Shown: one piece after another, positions 46,873 to 56,691 of the stretch
How positions within the stretch are numbered: position 1 is the first letter of the stretch
Layout: each line of letters begins with the position of its first letter
From: Theocolax elegans
Lineage: Eukaryota; Arthropoda; Insecta; Hymenoptera; Cerocephalidae
NCBI GenBank assembly: GCA_026168455.1
Contig: CM047428.1
Span: 19,372,759-19,436,758, forward strand
Length of the DNA stretch: 64,000 nucleotides
Direction: 5' to 3'
Made by a program: the position numbers and the translations under genes
The notes under the pieces: model-generated
The model's database searches: none
The model's input: the letters and a program-made list of their open reading frames with translations, nothing else
What the model was told of the DNA's origin: nothing

Positions 46873-48117
46873 TCATGCAGTAGTTTGCTGATTTCGAATA
46901 GTCGGCAGTGCATCTAAATCCGATTCATTAACAATAATGTATTCGTGGCCATTTTTATTTTCACGTATGACTATTTGAAGCGCTCTTACAAATGGAGATG
47001 CGTAACCTTTGGATTTTGCAATTTCCCTCGCTTTACGTAAAAGATGGTAGATTTCTTTCGGCCAAAGGGCAGACACAAAGACTTTACCATTCCCCCCACT
47101 GCCAAAAATTTGCTGAGCCGATAAACCACGTAATGCTTTTGCTCTTTCAAGAAATGCATTTCTTGCAATAGGAGCAATAAAACAAAGAACTAATGCATAT
47201 GTGTTACGTGCAGAACCGTTAGAATTTTCAGTCATAGAAACGGCGCTCGAAGGCTGGGTTTCGACAACAGGTCGGTATGAACGAGCGGCCCAAGGGCGTA
47301 TTTGAAGAACTTGATTGGCGAGACCCTGAAAGTGGATCTCTCGGAAAATTGAAGTAATCGCGCTGCTGGTGTCGACGCCAACGGGTATACCTGAAACTCT
47401 CACTTCACAGGGGTCAGCGAGAGCTTTTTCGCGCCTTGGGATCACGGCAAGATTTGAAATTTTGTCTTGAAGGTTTGAGAGATCATTGCGTAAATCCTCA
47501 ATTTTCACGCTATTTAAATTCGTGGTTTCGTGCAACTTTTCAAGTGCAGTAACCCTCGTTGTTAATTCATTGATTGATTTTTCATTGTTTGCCTGAGCAG
47601 TACGAAATTCTAATAGATAGGCAGACCAAATTTTACCAAACCAGGCCGGAGGTTCCTCATCGATACTGTTAGTAGATGGAATATTTTGAGGATTTTGAGC
47701 ATTTAGAGAACTAATCCGAGACAGATTTGAACTGCGCATAATCGATTTTAATTCCGGAGAGAGATAAGCTAAACTACCTGCCTTAAACTGCTTATTAATT
47801 TGTAAATTTGACGGTGTAAGTGGCGAAGCTAGCCTTTTAGATGTCGATGAGCTGGAGGGGGGTGTATTTTCGATAGCTAAAAATGCCTGCGAGGTTGGTG
47901 ACGTCACCGTGTCGTCGCCGTAGCAGGGAGAGCTGTCGATCAAAGATTGAATCGTTTTATTTAAATCCGCGTTCGAGTCGAAAACGAGACTTAAACAAGT
48001 CGTGCATGTGCCTTCGGTATTTGCACAATTTTGATGAACTTTATTCCTACAATTTCTGCACTTAATAATAAAGCTATCGCACTCTTTTTGACAGCTAAAG
48101 CAGATTTCGTTATTCAT
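46873..48117 (-). CDS. CR1/L2-group ORF1 with PHD-like zinc domain
   Basis: The ATG at 48117 (MNNEICFSC) is preferred over an upstream TTG in the same frame. An N-terminal C4HC3 PHD-like domain has the pattern C-x2-C-x9-C-x2-C-x4-H-x2-C-x6-C-x2-C in the first 45 residues. A Ser-rich linker, a coiled coil around residues 180-225 (TTRVTALEKLHE, LRNDLSNLQDKISNL) and a globular C-terminal part (ALADPCEVRVSGIP) follow. PHD plus coiled coil is known for ORF1 of CR1/L2-type LINEs and serves RNA binding and oligomerisation. The frame is uninterrupted and ends 21 bases before ORF2. Confidence 0.82.
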   Translation of the reverse strand: MNNEICFSCQKECDSFIIKCRNCRNKVHQNCANTEGTCTTCLSLVFDSNADLNKTIQSLIDSSPCYGDDTVTSPTSQAFLAIENTPPSSSSTSKRLASPLTPSNLQINKQFKAGSLAYLSPELKSIMRSSNLSRISSLNAQNPQNIPSTNSIDEEPPAWFGKIWSAYLLEFRTAQANNEKSINELTTRVTALEKLHETTNLNSVKIEDLRNDLSNLQDKISNLAVIPRREKALADPCEVRVSGIPVGVDTSSAITSIFREIHFQGLANQVLQIRPWAARSYRPVVETQPSSAVSMTENSNGSARNTYALVLCFIAPIARNAFLERAKALRGLSAQQIFGSGGNGKVFVSALWPKEIYHLLRKAREIAKSKGYASPFVRALQIVIRENKNGHEYIIVNESDLDALPTIRNQQTTA

Positions 48118-48339
48118 GATACGCAAGAAGGCTTATCCTCATGCCGCGGCCGCGTGTTAAACTTACATATTAACTTAGATACTAGTAGTTACTTAATTAG
48201 AATAAAAGTTCGACATCTGACGGCGAATGCACAGAACAAGTACGCTCACTGGAAGTGGGAGGTTGGTTGTGGGGAACCTCAGCGCTGTCTCGCGTCGCTC
48301 CTTTGATTTATAATAAAAGCACGTGTTTTCCACGGTAAC

Positions 48340-48858
48340 CTCACTTTTCAGAGACACTTTTCAAATGATGAATGAACGCAAACCTGACTACTAGACTGCA
48401 GGAAAAACAGTTGAGGCAGGCTTGCAAAAAGGCGCATGCAAGTACATAGAGAGAGAGAGAAGGTGAGAGACATACCCAATCATTCATATATATCGTCAAA
48501 GAATGCAAAAGAGGAGAGATGCGTTCCTCGAAGAGTATAAGGTTTATATCTACTAGATTTTCAACCGATCGGCCATTGGCCGCGGATCATCGCTCACCGT
48601 TCCTTCTTTTACGCTTCCTGCCTCGGCATGGATCAACTACTCTTAATCGATTCTTCCTACTCGTTAATCTGCCTACTTGCGATTGTGAGAGAGAAAGAGA
48701 GAGAGAGAGAGAAAGAAAGATAGATTCGCGATCGGGAAGTGTAGTGTCGTTCTCGTAAGTTAGAAAGAGAGAGAGAGTGAGTGAATACGCGAACGCGTGT
48801 GCCGATAAAGAGCAGTGTAACGGCCGCGCGCGTAGACGCGCCACCTTACACCGGGTTG

Positions 48859-48900
<42 letters not shown>

Positions 48901-48985
48901 CGCGCGGAACCTGAGTAGCGACAAGGCGGGTAACGGCGGCGTGTTTGGACGCGCTGCCTTACCGCTATCCCGACCGAGTGTTTCT

Positions 48986-49021
<36 letters not shown>

Positions 49022-49347
49022 GAGATAGAGAGATCGAGAGATCGTGTGTGTCGCGTGCGAATAATTTATCACGACGAGAGTGATCGGGTTGTATGTAGAT
49101 AGCGCGCGTATGTATTACATTTTATCTGTAAATACTTATTTATTAGTGAGATCAATTAAAGAGTTTTTGTTATCGTTAAATCTGCGTACTATGAAATCCC
49201 GTTTTCCCCTTCTTTTTGTCCCGAAATAGGAGCCGCTGGAGACCGGAACTCCCTTTGAGAGAAAGGCCAGGTGAGTAAGGTTCTCCGCGAACGATTGCGG
49301 GGAATCATCTGCTGACATCGGCGAGCGGGACAACCTGCCGTGTCACA
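48340..49347. repeat. GA-microsatellite-rich part of the LTR insertion
   Basis: (GA)n runs at 48449-48460, 48689-48710, 48862-48897 and 48985-49010 separate GC-rich passages. Two of these look like diverged duplicates (GTAGACGCGCCACCTTACACCGGG versus TTGGACGCGCTGCCTTACCGC). The R/E-rich short frames here are microsatellite artefacts. Confidence 0.7.
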
Positions 49348-52300
49348 AATGTTGGTACCCAACGTTGAACCAATATTGGTACCCAACGATGGACCAATGT
49401 TTGTATCCAACGTTAAATCAAAATTGGTACCCAACGGTGGACCAATGTTGGTACGCAACGATGAATCAATATTGGTATCCAACGTTGCACCAATATTGGT
49501 ACCAACAGTTGGACCAATATTGGTACTCATTATTGGTTTGAACGTTGGCACGCAACGTTTAACCAATATTGGTACCCATTATTGATTTTGAACTTTGGTA
49601 TCCACCGTTGGACCAAAATTGGTATGCACTATTGGAATATGAATGTTGGTACCGAAGGTTGATTTTCTATTGCAGTATTTTGTATTGCAGAAACTATGGA
49701 GTTTAAGCAAAAAAAATATATACATATTAAATATATATTAAATATACAAAGATACTTATTGCTTATGTCGATTTAAATAATCGAATAAATTTTAGAGAAT
49801 CGAGTAGAATCGCCCATCTCTGTGCCATAGTTGTTTTGGAATGTTGGTACCCAATGTTGAATCAATATTAGTACTCAACGATGGATCAATGTTGGTACCC
49901 AACATTGGAACAAGGTTGGTATCCAACGTTTAATCAATATTGATACCCAACGTTGGACCAATTTTGGTACCCAACGTTGGACCAATATTTGTATCCAACG
50001 TTAAATCAATATTGGTACCCAACGTTGGGCCAATTTTAGTACCCAACGTTGAATCAAAATTGGTACCCAACGTTAACCCAATGTTGGTACCCAACGATGA
50101 ATCAATATTGGTACCCAACGTTGAATCAATATTGGTACCCAACGTTGGACCAATATTGGTACTCATTATTGGTTTGAACGTTGGCACCCAACGTTGAACC
50201 AATATTGGTACCCTTTATTGGTTTTGAACGTTGGTATCAAACGTTTATCCAATATTGATAGTCATTGTGGTTTGGAACGTTGGTATCCAACATTGGAGCA
50301 ATATTGGTACCCACTATTTATTTTGAACTTTGGTACCCAAAGTAGGACCAAAATTGGTATTCACTATTGGAATTTGAATGTTGGTACCGAAGGTTGATTT
50401 TCTATTGCAGTATTTTCTATTGCAGAAACTATGGAGTTTAAGCAAGAAAAATATATAAATTATTAAAAATATAATTTTTCTCGCCCAGGCAAAAGTTTTT
50501 AAATTAATATTGAAGTTTGTCGGTCTTGCTGAGCTAACGTCTAACGACTCTAAGAACTCCAAGTTGCTCGCTCGAAAAGGCACGACAATTCGCCGCGTAT
50601 CAATCCCGAGGACAACATTATGAAGGCCACAAGCCGCCAGACATAAACCAAAAGAAGAAGCAAATAAAATACTAAGTAATAAAATTGAAAATATTTTAAT
50701 AAGAAAGAAAGAAATTTTAAGTCTATGTGTTTCGTCTTGGGACCGTCTGCCAGAACTCATCAGTGGGGCGCAGACGGTCCCTGCCCCAGACACACAAGAC
50801 AATATGATTGAATCAAAATAATGATAAACTAAAAATTTTGGTCTCGTACGAACTAATGAACGGAGCCTATATAAGTACACATAAGGTGGAAAATCTGACT
50901 GTGGATGGAAAAGTGCCCCCTAACATCAGAGTATGTACTATGGACATAATTTTAAACCAAAGTCCTGTTATTATTAAAAATATAATTTTTCTCGCCCAGG
51001 CAAAAGTTTTTAAATTTTTGAAGGCTTGTGGCCTTCATAATGTTGTCCTCGGGATTGATACGCGGCGAATTGTCGTGCCTTTTCGAGCGAGCAACTTGGA
51101 GTTCTTAGAGTCGTTAGACGTTAGCTCAGCAAGACCGACAAAATTCAATATTAATTTAAAAAATATATAAATATTTAATTAAAGATACTTGTTGCTTATG
51201 TCGATTTGATTACAGTATTTTCTATAGCGGAAACTCTAAGACGTTTAAGCAAAATATATGTAGTAATAGGATGGGAGTAAGAATTAAAGATTTTTTTATC
51301 AGAAAACATTTTTAAAAGTGTGTTTGGAAACCATACTTGCTAATGTTGACACCTTCATAGATGGTGTTTTATATAAAGTGCTGTGTAGAGGCACAAATTC
51401 TATGTGGAATATTTAATAATGAATAATAAAATTACTGAAAGTGAAATTCTAATAACGCTATAAAAAATTTCTATTGACATCTACAAAATACTTGCCGTTG
51501 TATTAGATCCACATTTATATAATCTTATACAAAAAATTGTGTTAAAAATTTGAAATTAAAAATACTTGGAGATTAAATTTTCAAAATTAGTTTTTCTTTA
51601 ATCTATGCTGTAATGTAATAGCTATGCTGTACATACTAATAGCCTCTATGATTATACAGATTTCTGCTTACTTATAGACACTAATTCACTATTACTATTT
51701 TTATATTATCATATTATCAGTACTCAGTCTTTGATAATAATACATTTTTCAACGTCGTAAATTGGACACTTGTCGTGTTTTAAGTATTGTAAATCACTTA
51801 ATACAGAATATTTTCGTAATTCATATAAGCTCTGTCATATAGTCGTATCGATTCTTCGTTTCTGGAGTATCGATTCTTTGATTCTGAAGTATCGATTCTT
51901 CAAGAATCGAATAAACAATCGATACTTTTAAAAAAAGAATCGAATAAATTTTTGAGAATGGAGTAGAATCGCCCATCCCTGTGCCATAGTTGGTTTGGAA
52001 TGTTGGTACCCAACATTGGACCAATGTTGGTACTCAACGTTGGACCACTTTTGGTACCCAACGTTGGACCAATGTTGGTACCGAACGATGATACAATATT
52101 GGTACCCAACGTTCGACCAATAATGGTACCCAACGTTGGACCAATATTGGCACCCAAAGTTGGACCAATATTGGTACTCATTACTGGTTTGAACGTTGGC
52201 ACCCAACGTTAATCCAATATTGGTACCCATTATTGGTTTTGAACGTTGGTATCAAACGTTTATTCATTATTGATAGTCATTGTGGTTTGGGACGTCTGTA

Positions 52301-52827
52301 TCCAACGTAGGAGCAATATAGGTACCCACTATTGATTTTGTACTTTGGTATCCAACGTTGGACCAATATTGGTATTCACTATTGGAATTTGAATATTGGT
52401 ACCGAAGGTTGATTTTCTTTGCCGCATTTTCTATTGCAGAAACATGGAAATTAAGCAAAAAAAATATATACATATTAAATATTTAAAGATACTTGTTGCT
52501 TATGTCGATTTAAATAATCGAATAAATTTTAGATAATCGAGCAGAATCGCCCATCTCTGTGCCATAGTTGGTTTGGAATGTTGGTACCCAATGTTAAATC
52601 AATATTAGTACTCAACGTTGGACCAATGTTGGTACCCAACGTTGGACCAAGCTTGGTATCCAACGTTTAATCAATATTGGTACCCAACGTTGGACCAATT
52701 TTGGTACCCAACGTTCGACCAATATTTGTATCCAACGTTAGATCAATATTGGTACCCAACGTTGGACCAATTTTGGTACCCAACGTTGAATCAAAATTGG
52801 TACCCAACGTTGGACCAATGTTGGTAC
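49348..52827 (+). repeat. Higher-order satellite, continuation
   Basis: Arrays at 49348-49660 (continuation of the array cut at 42570), 49843-50395, 52003-52410 and 52580-52827, with the same 24-bp unit and spacer. The last array ends abruptly at a - strand LTR. A 698-bp element is inserted in the spacer at 50461-51158. Confidence 0.9.
50461..51158. mobile_element. 698-bp element with internal inverted and direct repeats
   Basis: Flanked by AAAAATATATAAAT on both sides (50447-50460 and 51159-51172); other satellite copies have this word once. Inside, 50501-50635 and 51023-51157 are inverted copies of about 135 bp. A 45-bp direct repeat (TATTAAAAATATAATTTTTC...) occurs at 50461 and 50972. A 12-bp perfect hairpin (GGGACCGTCTGC/GCAGACGGTCCC, about 50738-50782) lies between. 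A frame at 50808-51170 starting MNQNNDKLKILVSYELMNG reads into the right inverted copy. The left copy encodes the same peptide (GLHNVVLGIDTRRIVVPF) on the - strand. I do not recognise the protein. Confidence 0.65.
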
Positions 52828-53601
52828 TGTTACGTCCTAGCGTAGACGTAACGTAGAAAAATTAATTGGACTGAATTTAAATTAAAAATAGAAGTTCCCC
52901 GTTTCAGTACGCGTATAGCGTCAAGGATGGGTGGCAATTCTCCTCGGTATAGCACAGGTCATAGACCCTTCCGAAATTAACATGCATGGGTAAGCCCGAA
53001 GTGCAACAATGAGTGAAGGCGAGGAAAGGAAAACAACCAACCTTATTGGGCGGGAGATCTACGGTTGACCGGTGTCTGCAACTGCTAGGCTGTCATTCTC
53101 GCTCTCGTTGATCCTCGATGCAAAGACTCCCTTACAATAGAAATGCGGTATAGTCTAATTGGGATTTTAAAGGGAATAGGAAAATGACTGATGTTTGAAG
53201 GTTTAAAGATACTGAACAATGACTTTCGATTTTCTTGCTTTATTTCGCGTTAAGTTTTGGATACAAGATTTTACCTTACTTGAGAAAGGACTAAAGAGCA
53301 AGAGCAGACACCCCCGGCGCGACATCCCTTTTTATATCAAGGGTTTGGGGTGGAGTTTTGGTTCCTCTTGACCAATCAAATTTAGTTTCAACATTGTACA
53401 TTTACTTAATTAATTTATTCTTTGTCATGCGTGTTCTAATTAAGTTATTGGCTAGAATTTTTCAAGGCGGTTCCTGTTTTAACGAGGACATCCTATTTTG
53501 AGTGTTAATTGCGTGCGCACGTGTGTGCGTATGTGTGTGTGCGTATGTGTGCGTGTATGTGTACGCGCATGTGTGTACGTTGCGTCTATCATGACGCGAC
53601 A
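52828..53601 (-). repeat. 3' LTR of an envelope-bearing retroelement
   Basis: In - strand sense it begins TGTCGCG right after a purine tract (AAGGGGAGAGG, 53612-53602) and ends CGTAACA at 52828, next to satellite. A TATAAAA box (53335-53329) and an AATAAA signal (53245-53240) are spaced as in a U3-R boundary. A TG-rich stretch lies at about 53510-53580. The flank GTAC could be the 4-bp target duplication; the other end of the element is not seen. Confidence 0.72.
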
Positions 53602-53922
53602 CCTCTCCCCTTACAGAAGTTTAACGCCAGGCATAAACGTCCACACGTTTGTTGTCTTGTTTTGTTATTTTGGTGGTTGTTTGTTTTTTTGTTTTTTTTG
53701 TTGGTTTGTTTTTTTTTGTTTGTTTTTTTTTTCTTAAAAACTAGATATTACAATTATTGCTATATAAATTGGTAAATACATATATGCATATGAATATATT
53801 TTTTTTTATTTTTCTTTCATTTTGTGCATTTATTCTTGTAAATCTAACAGAGGAAAAAGGAGAGAAAAGAGAATAAACACGAGGAAGGAAAAGCTAAAAG
53901 AAAGGAAGAAATCATGCATTTG
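53602..53922 (-). other. Internal 3' noncoding region before the LTR
   Basis: Contains the polypurine tract at 53602-53612 and a strongly skewed T/G-rich run (53640-53740). No coding frame in element orientation. Confidence 0.55.
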
Positions 53923-54585
53923 TTAATATTCTTGTCTAGCTATCCTTCTTGGTCTTCTGAGGAGCTCGTATACTACCTCCTTGCATGAATCGCAGACGTG
54001 GAGTGACAAATCTCCGTATTCCCAGATGCACCAACAATTCAAACCTTGGTATCTGGGGATGTCAAATCGGCCAATGAATTCACATCGCGGGCAATAATGC
54101 CGCGTGTTTTTCACCCGTAAACCACATTCCACGCAACGGGCTGGTTGTTCGATTTCTTCCGTGCTGCGGTAATCCAATAGGGATAATCCCTCTAGGTTTA
54201 GATCGCTGTCCCAATGATTTGTTATTCCTGTCTCCAGTAATCCGTCCATTACATTTTCCAGAAAACTACGGTACTTCTGCCGGTGGTACCGTACTGTATT
54301 TGGATCCAAATCATTGCAGATCCTCTCTCGTACATGTTGCGTATTCCACCATTGGCTGGCTATTCTTTCATCAGCAGTGTATGCTGGATAGTGGTGTCCG
54401 GCTATTCCTATTCGGGCACGAGTTGTTCGACGTACTTGACCGTCTCTCATTAGGTATACCCATAAAGAAAAGTATTTTCTTAGAAGCTGCCACAGGACTG
54501 TTGTTCTTCTTAAAGCACGTCGTTCCGTCATCCACCCCATTGACGAATCGAGTTCTATGTCCATGTCCCAGTTGTCGTTGTTCAT
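53923..54585 (-). CDS. Unknown 220-residue cysteine-rich protein between env and the 3' LTR
   Basis: Intact frame from ATG 54585 (MNNDNWDMDIELDSSMGW) to a stop at 53923. The N-terminal half is Arg/Trp-rich. The C-terminal 70 residues hold four Cys pairs, C151-x2-C154, C165-x2-C168, C184-x-C186 and C198-x2-C201, which suggests a zinc-ribbon-like fold. No signal peptide or membrane segment is seen; the end is basic (RRPRRIARQEY). A TATAAATA box lies 76 bases upstream of the ATG. It lies downstream of the broken env gene in the same orientation, yet shows no lesion. It could be an accessory retroelement gene, a captured host gene or a viral gene. I do not recognise the family. Confidence 0.6.
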   Translation of the reverse strand: MNNDNWDMDIELDSSMGWMTERRALRRTTVLWQLLRKYFSLWVYLMRDGQVRRTTRARIGIAGHHYPAYTADERIASQWWNTQHVRERICNDLDPNTVRYHRQKYRSFLENVMDGLLETGITNHWDSDLNLEGLSLLDYRSTEEIEQPARCVECGLRVKNTRHYCPRCEFIGRFDIPRYQGLNCWCIWEYGDLSLHVCDSCKEVVYELLRRPRRIARQEY

Positions 54586-54660
54586 CTTGGTGTGTGAGGG
54601 TTGACGTGTGGCCGTGTTGTTGCTACAAGTAAGAATAGATTGTCAAGCGTGAAACCCCCC

Positions 54661-54668
54661 TATTTATA
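54661..54668 (-). promoter_or_regulatory. TATA box upstream of the 220-residue ORF
   Basis: TATAAATA on the - strand, 76 bases before the ATG, followed by a pyrimidine-containing leader without upstream ATG. It suggests separate transcription of this ORF rather than expression only from the LTR. Confidence 0.45.
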
Positions 54669-54946
54669 GGCTGGTACTGTTGGATTTTATGTTTTCTCCA
54701 CCCCCGTGACTAATTATGATTCAGGGAAAACCCTGGATTGGATAAAAAGAAATAGATAAAATCAAGGTTTTTTTATAATCTATATCCTATTCATATACAT
54801 ATATTTACTTATTGCGCAAGTTCGAAAGTTATTATAATTTATTTATAAACAAACATTTATATTTAAATGATAAGCAAGCATACTGTTTACATTATACTTT
54901 TTCATTATAATAAGTAATTGTTAATTATATGTCATTTTTAAGTGCC
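54669..54946. other. AT-rich spacer between env and the cysteine-rich ORF
   Basis: 278 bases, AT-rich, no frame in element orientation; probably env 3' UTR and promoter region of the next ORF. Confidence 0.4.
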
Positions 54947-56685
54947 TTAAACATTGTTACTTGGTTCAGTTTTTTCAGATAAAACTGGCGTGTTCGGAGG
55001 TGGTTCTGGTTCATACGTCTTGGGTGGTGTTCTCGGAGTTGCATATACGTGTTCTCGAGGTAAGAAATTCCATCGTATTGTCGGATCAACTGGTCGCATT
55101 GGGACGTACTCTACTTTGTCTTTTCTTGATTTCCTAGTACATTTTTGGAAGATATATCGACATAGTAATAAGCATCCGGCAAAAAGCATTAGTATAATAA
55201 CCAATCCATGTAAGTAAGCATCAGTTATTTGATTTTCAATTTTAACATTAATAGTTTTATTCGGTTTTAAATCGCTCGGAAGGTTTTTCCCTGCTCCGAT
55301 CAACTGCAATGGTGGTAAATAGTACGTGTCCTTTTCTCTCACCAGCAGCTCTGAAGCGTAGTAGATGTTATCGTGAACCTTAAAGTGGCAGCCCGCTGAG
55401 GGGGAAATCGTTCCTACTTGTTGAAAAGTGTATGTCTCCTCGAATCCTGGGCAAAATACATTTACGAGTGTAGGCTTTGCGACTGAGTAAACATAGCGTC
55501 TTGGATGAGCAGTTTTAATGATGTATAAGTTCTTGCCTTTCATAAAATTAATTCTACATGAACTAAAAGTTGCATAATCTTGTTCCAATAATAATTTGCT
55601 TTCACACTCTCGTTGGAGATGCACAGGGTTTTCCCTTACGCATATATAATTCCTTTGTAATTTAATGCATCTCGACAGCTGCGTTGTACTTAAAAAGGTG
55701 TGTTTTTCCCCGTTGGGAAGAGAGGTTATAAAATCGTCCCTGGGTTGAATGTACGCTGCATTATGGATTAAATCCCCTTGTTGGAAAACTGGCACTGGAA
55801 GCATTTTGTACAAGGTGTGCGTTTCCTTTTCTACCATTGGCATTATTATTTGCATAATTATGTGATCTTTATAAATTGTTAATTCTCTTGGAGCGAACTC
55901 GGCAATTATCGCCGCATTTATTTGTTCAATTTTTACCGGACTCTTGGTTTCGGATACTTTTTCTATCATTTTTAAAATAATTCTTAAATTTCTTGTAGCG
56001 CCGGAAAACTTTGTTGTTGACAATAAACTTGTAACTATCCAAATTTTGTAATGCTAGATTGATTATTTCCTCCACTCTTGATTTGTCAATATCTATTACT
56101 CCTTTTTCTCCTTGTAGTATTTGTAATATTGCTTCCAGTTGTTTCATTTCTACAGACATTTTTTCTAAAGTTTGCATGATTTCATTATCTATGTATGCCT
56201 TTGCTGTACCTCTTCCTAACATTGCTTCTCGAGAGTGATGTCTCATTTGCGTAATAATTGATACTATATCTAGTGATGAATTTTTTGTAAATGCGTTTTC
56301 GTCCCCCCCCCCTTATCTAAAACTTCGTCCCCTGACGAATATGAAGTCGCTGAAGTGATATAAGCGTCTCTTATTCTAGAGAACTCGCGCATTTTTTTTT
56401 GTAATAAATAAATTCTGCTTATCGTTACCGCGTCCTTTAGCCTTGTATACGTGTCGGATTGTACAATATCTTGTATTATTTTTGTAAAATTTTCTTGGAT
56501 TCCGAAAACTTTCTGCGTGTCAATTGTAGTTATTATACACCATTCTTGTTTAATAAAGTCTATTTCTTGCAATCGATTAAAAATGATGCCGGGGTTATTT
56601 CGCTCTGTTACAATTGCCTTATTTTGAGTCGCCGCAATATCACAACGTGAATCACGATGAAAAATGCGCACATAATCTTCTCCAT
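54947..56685 (-). pseudogene. F-type (baculovirus F / insect errantivirus-like) envelope gene, frameshifted
   Basis: The three frames are 56671-56270, 56246-55926 and 56023-54947. A signal-peptide-like start (ATG 56685) lies in yet another frame, so at least three frameshifts are present; one coincides with a C10 run (plus strand) near 56300. A splice acceptor (TATTACAG) ends at 56691, six bases before that ATG, as expected for a spliced env message. The middle and last parts have the Cys pattern and helix-rich stem of the F-type fusion protein family. The last frame has one membrane segment (about residues 270-290, LVIILMLFAGCLLLCRYIF) followed by a cytoplasmic tail of about 65 residues. The family mediates membrane fusion; this copy cannot make a full protein. 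No gag or pol is seen upstream. Confidence 0.75.
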
Positions 56686-56691
56686 TTTGTC

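Larger units (their letters stand above)
43360..48330 (-). mobile_element. CR1/L2-group LINE, nearly full length
   Basis: On the - strand: ORF1 with PHD-like zinc domain, ORF2 with endonuclease and RT, an AT-rich 3' UTR (43922-43390) and a terminal (CAT)n-like repeat (43357-43378). Short microsatellite tails are typical of this group. 5' and 3' junctions with the LTR are approximate; no target duplication was found. Confidence 0.8.
42571..49347. mobile_element. LTR insertion (probably a solo LTR) containing a nested LINE
   Basis: Starts TGCGACA and ends TGTCACA, with AATG on both sides (42567-42570 and 49348-49351). Deleting it with one AATG restores a perfect satellite unit. No gag or pol is inside. 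The right end has a GA-rich region and an AATTAAAG-type poly(A) signal near 49155. The best reading is one LTR of roughly 1.8-2 kb (42571-43350 and about 48340-49347) split by a CR1/L2-like LINE. GC-rich frames at 42560-43342 on both strands show no protein family. Confidence 0.55.

Noticed and set aside
48519..48844. Arg/Glu-rich frames
   Set aside because: Generated by GA/CT microsatellites.
53498..53775. Cys/Val-rich and Phe-rich frames
   Set aside because: They arise from the TG-rich LTR segment and the following T/G run.
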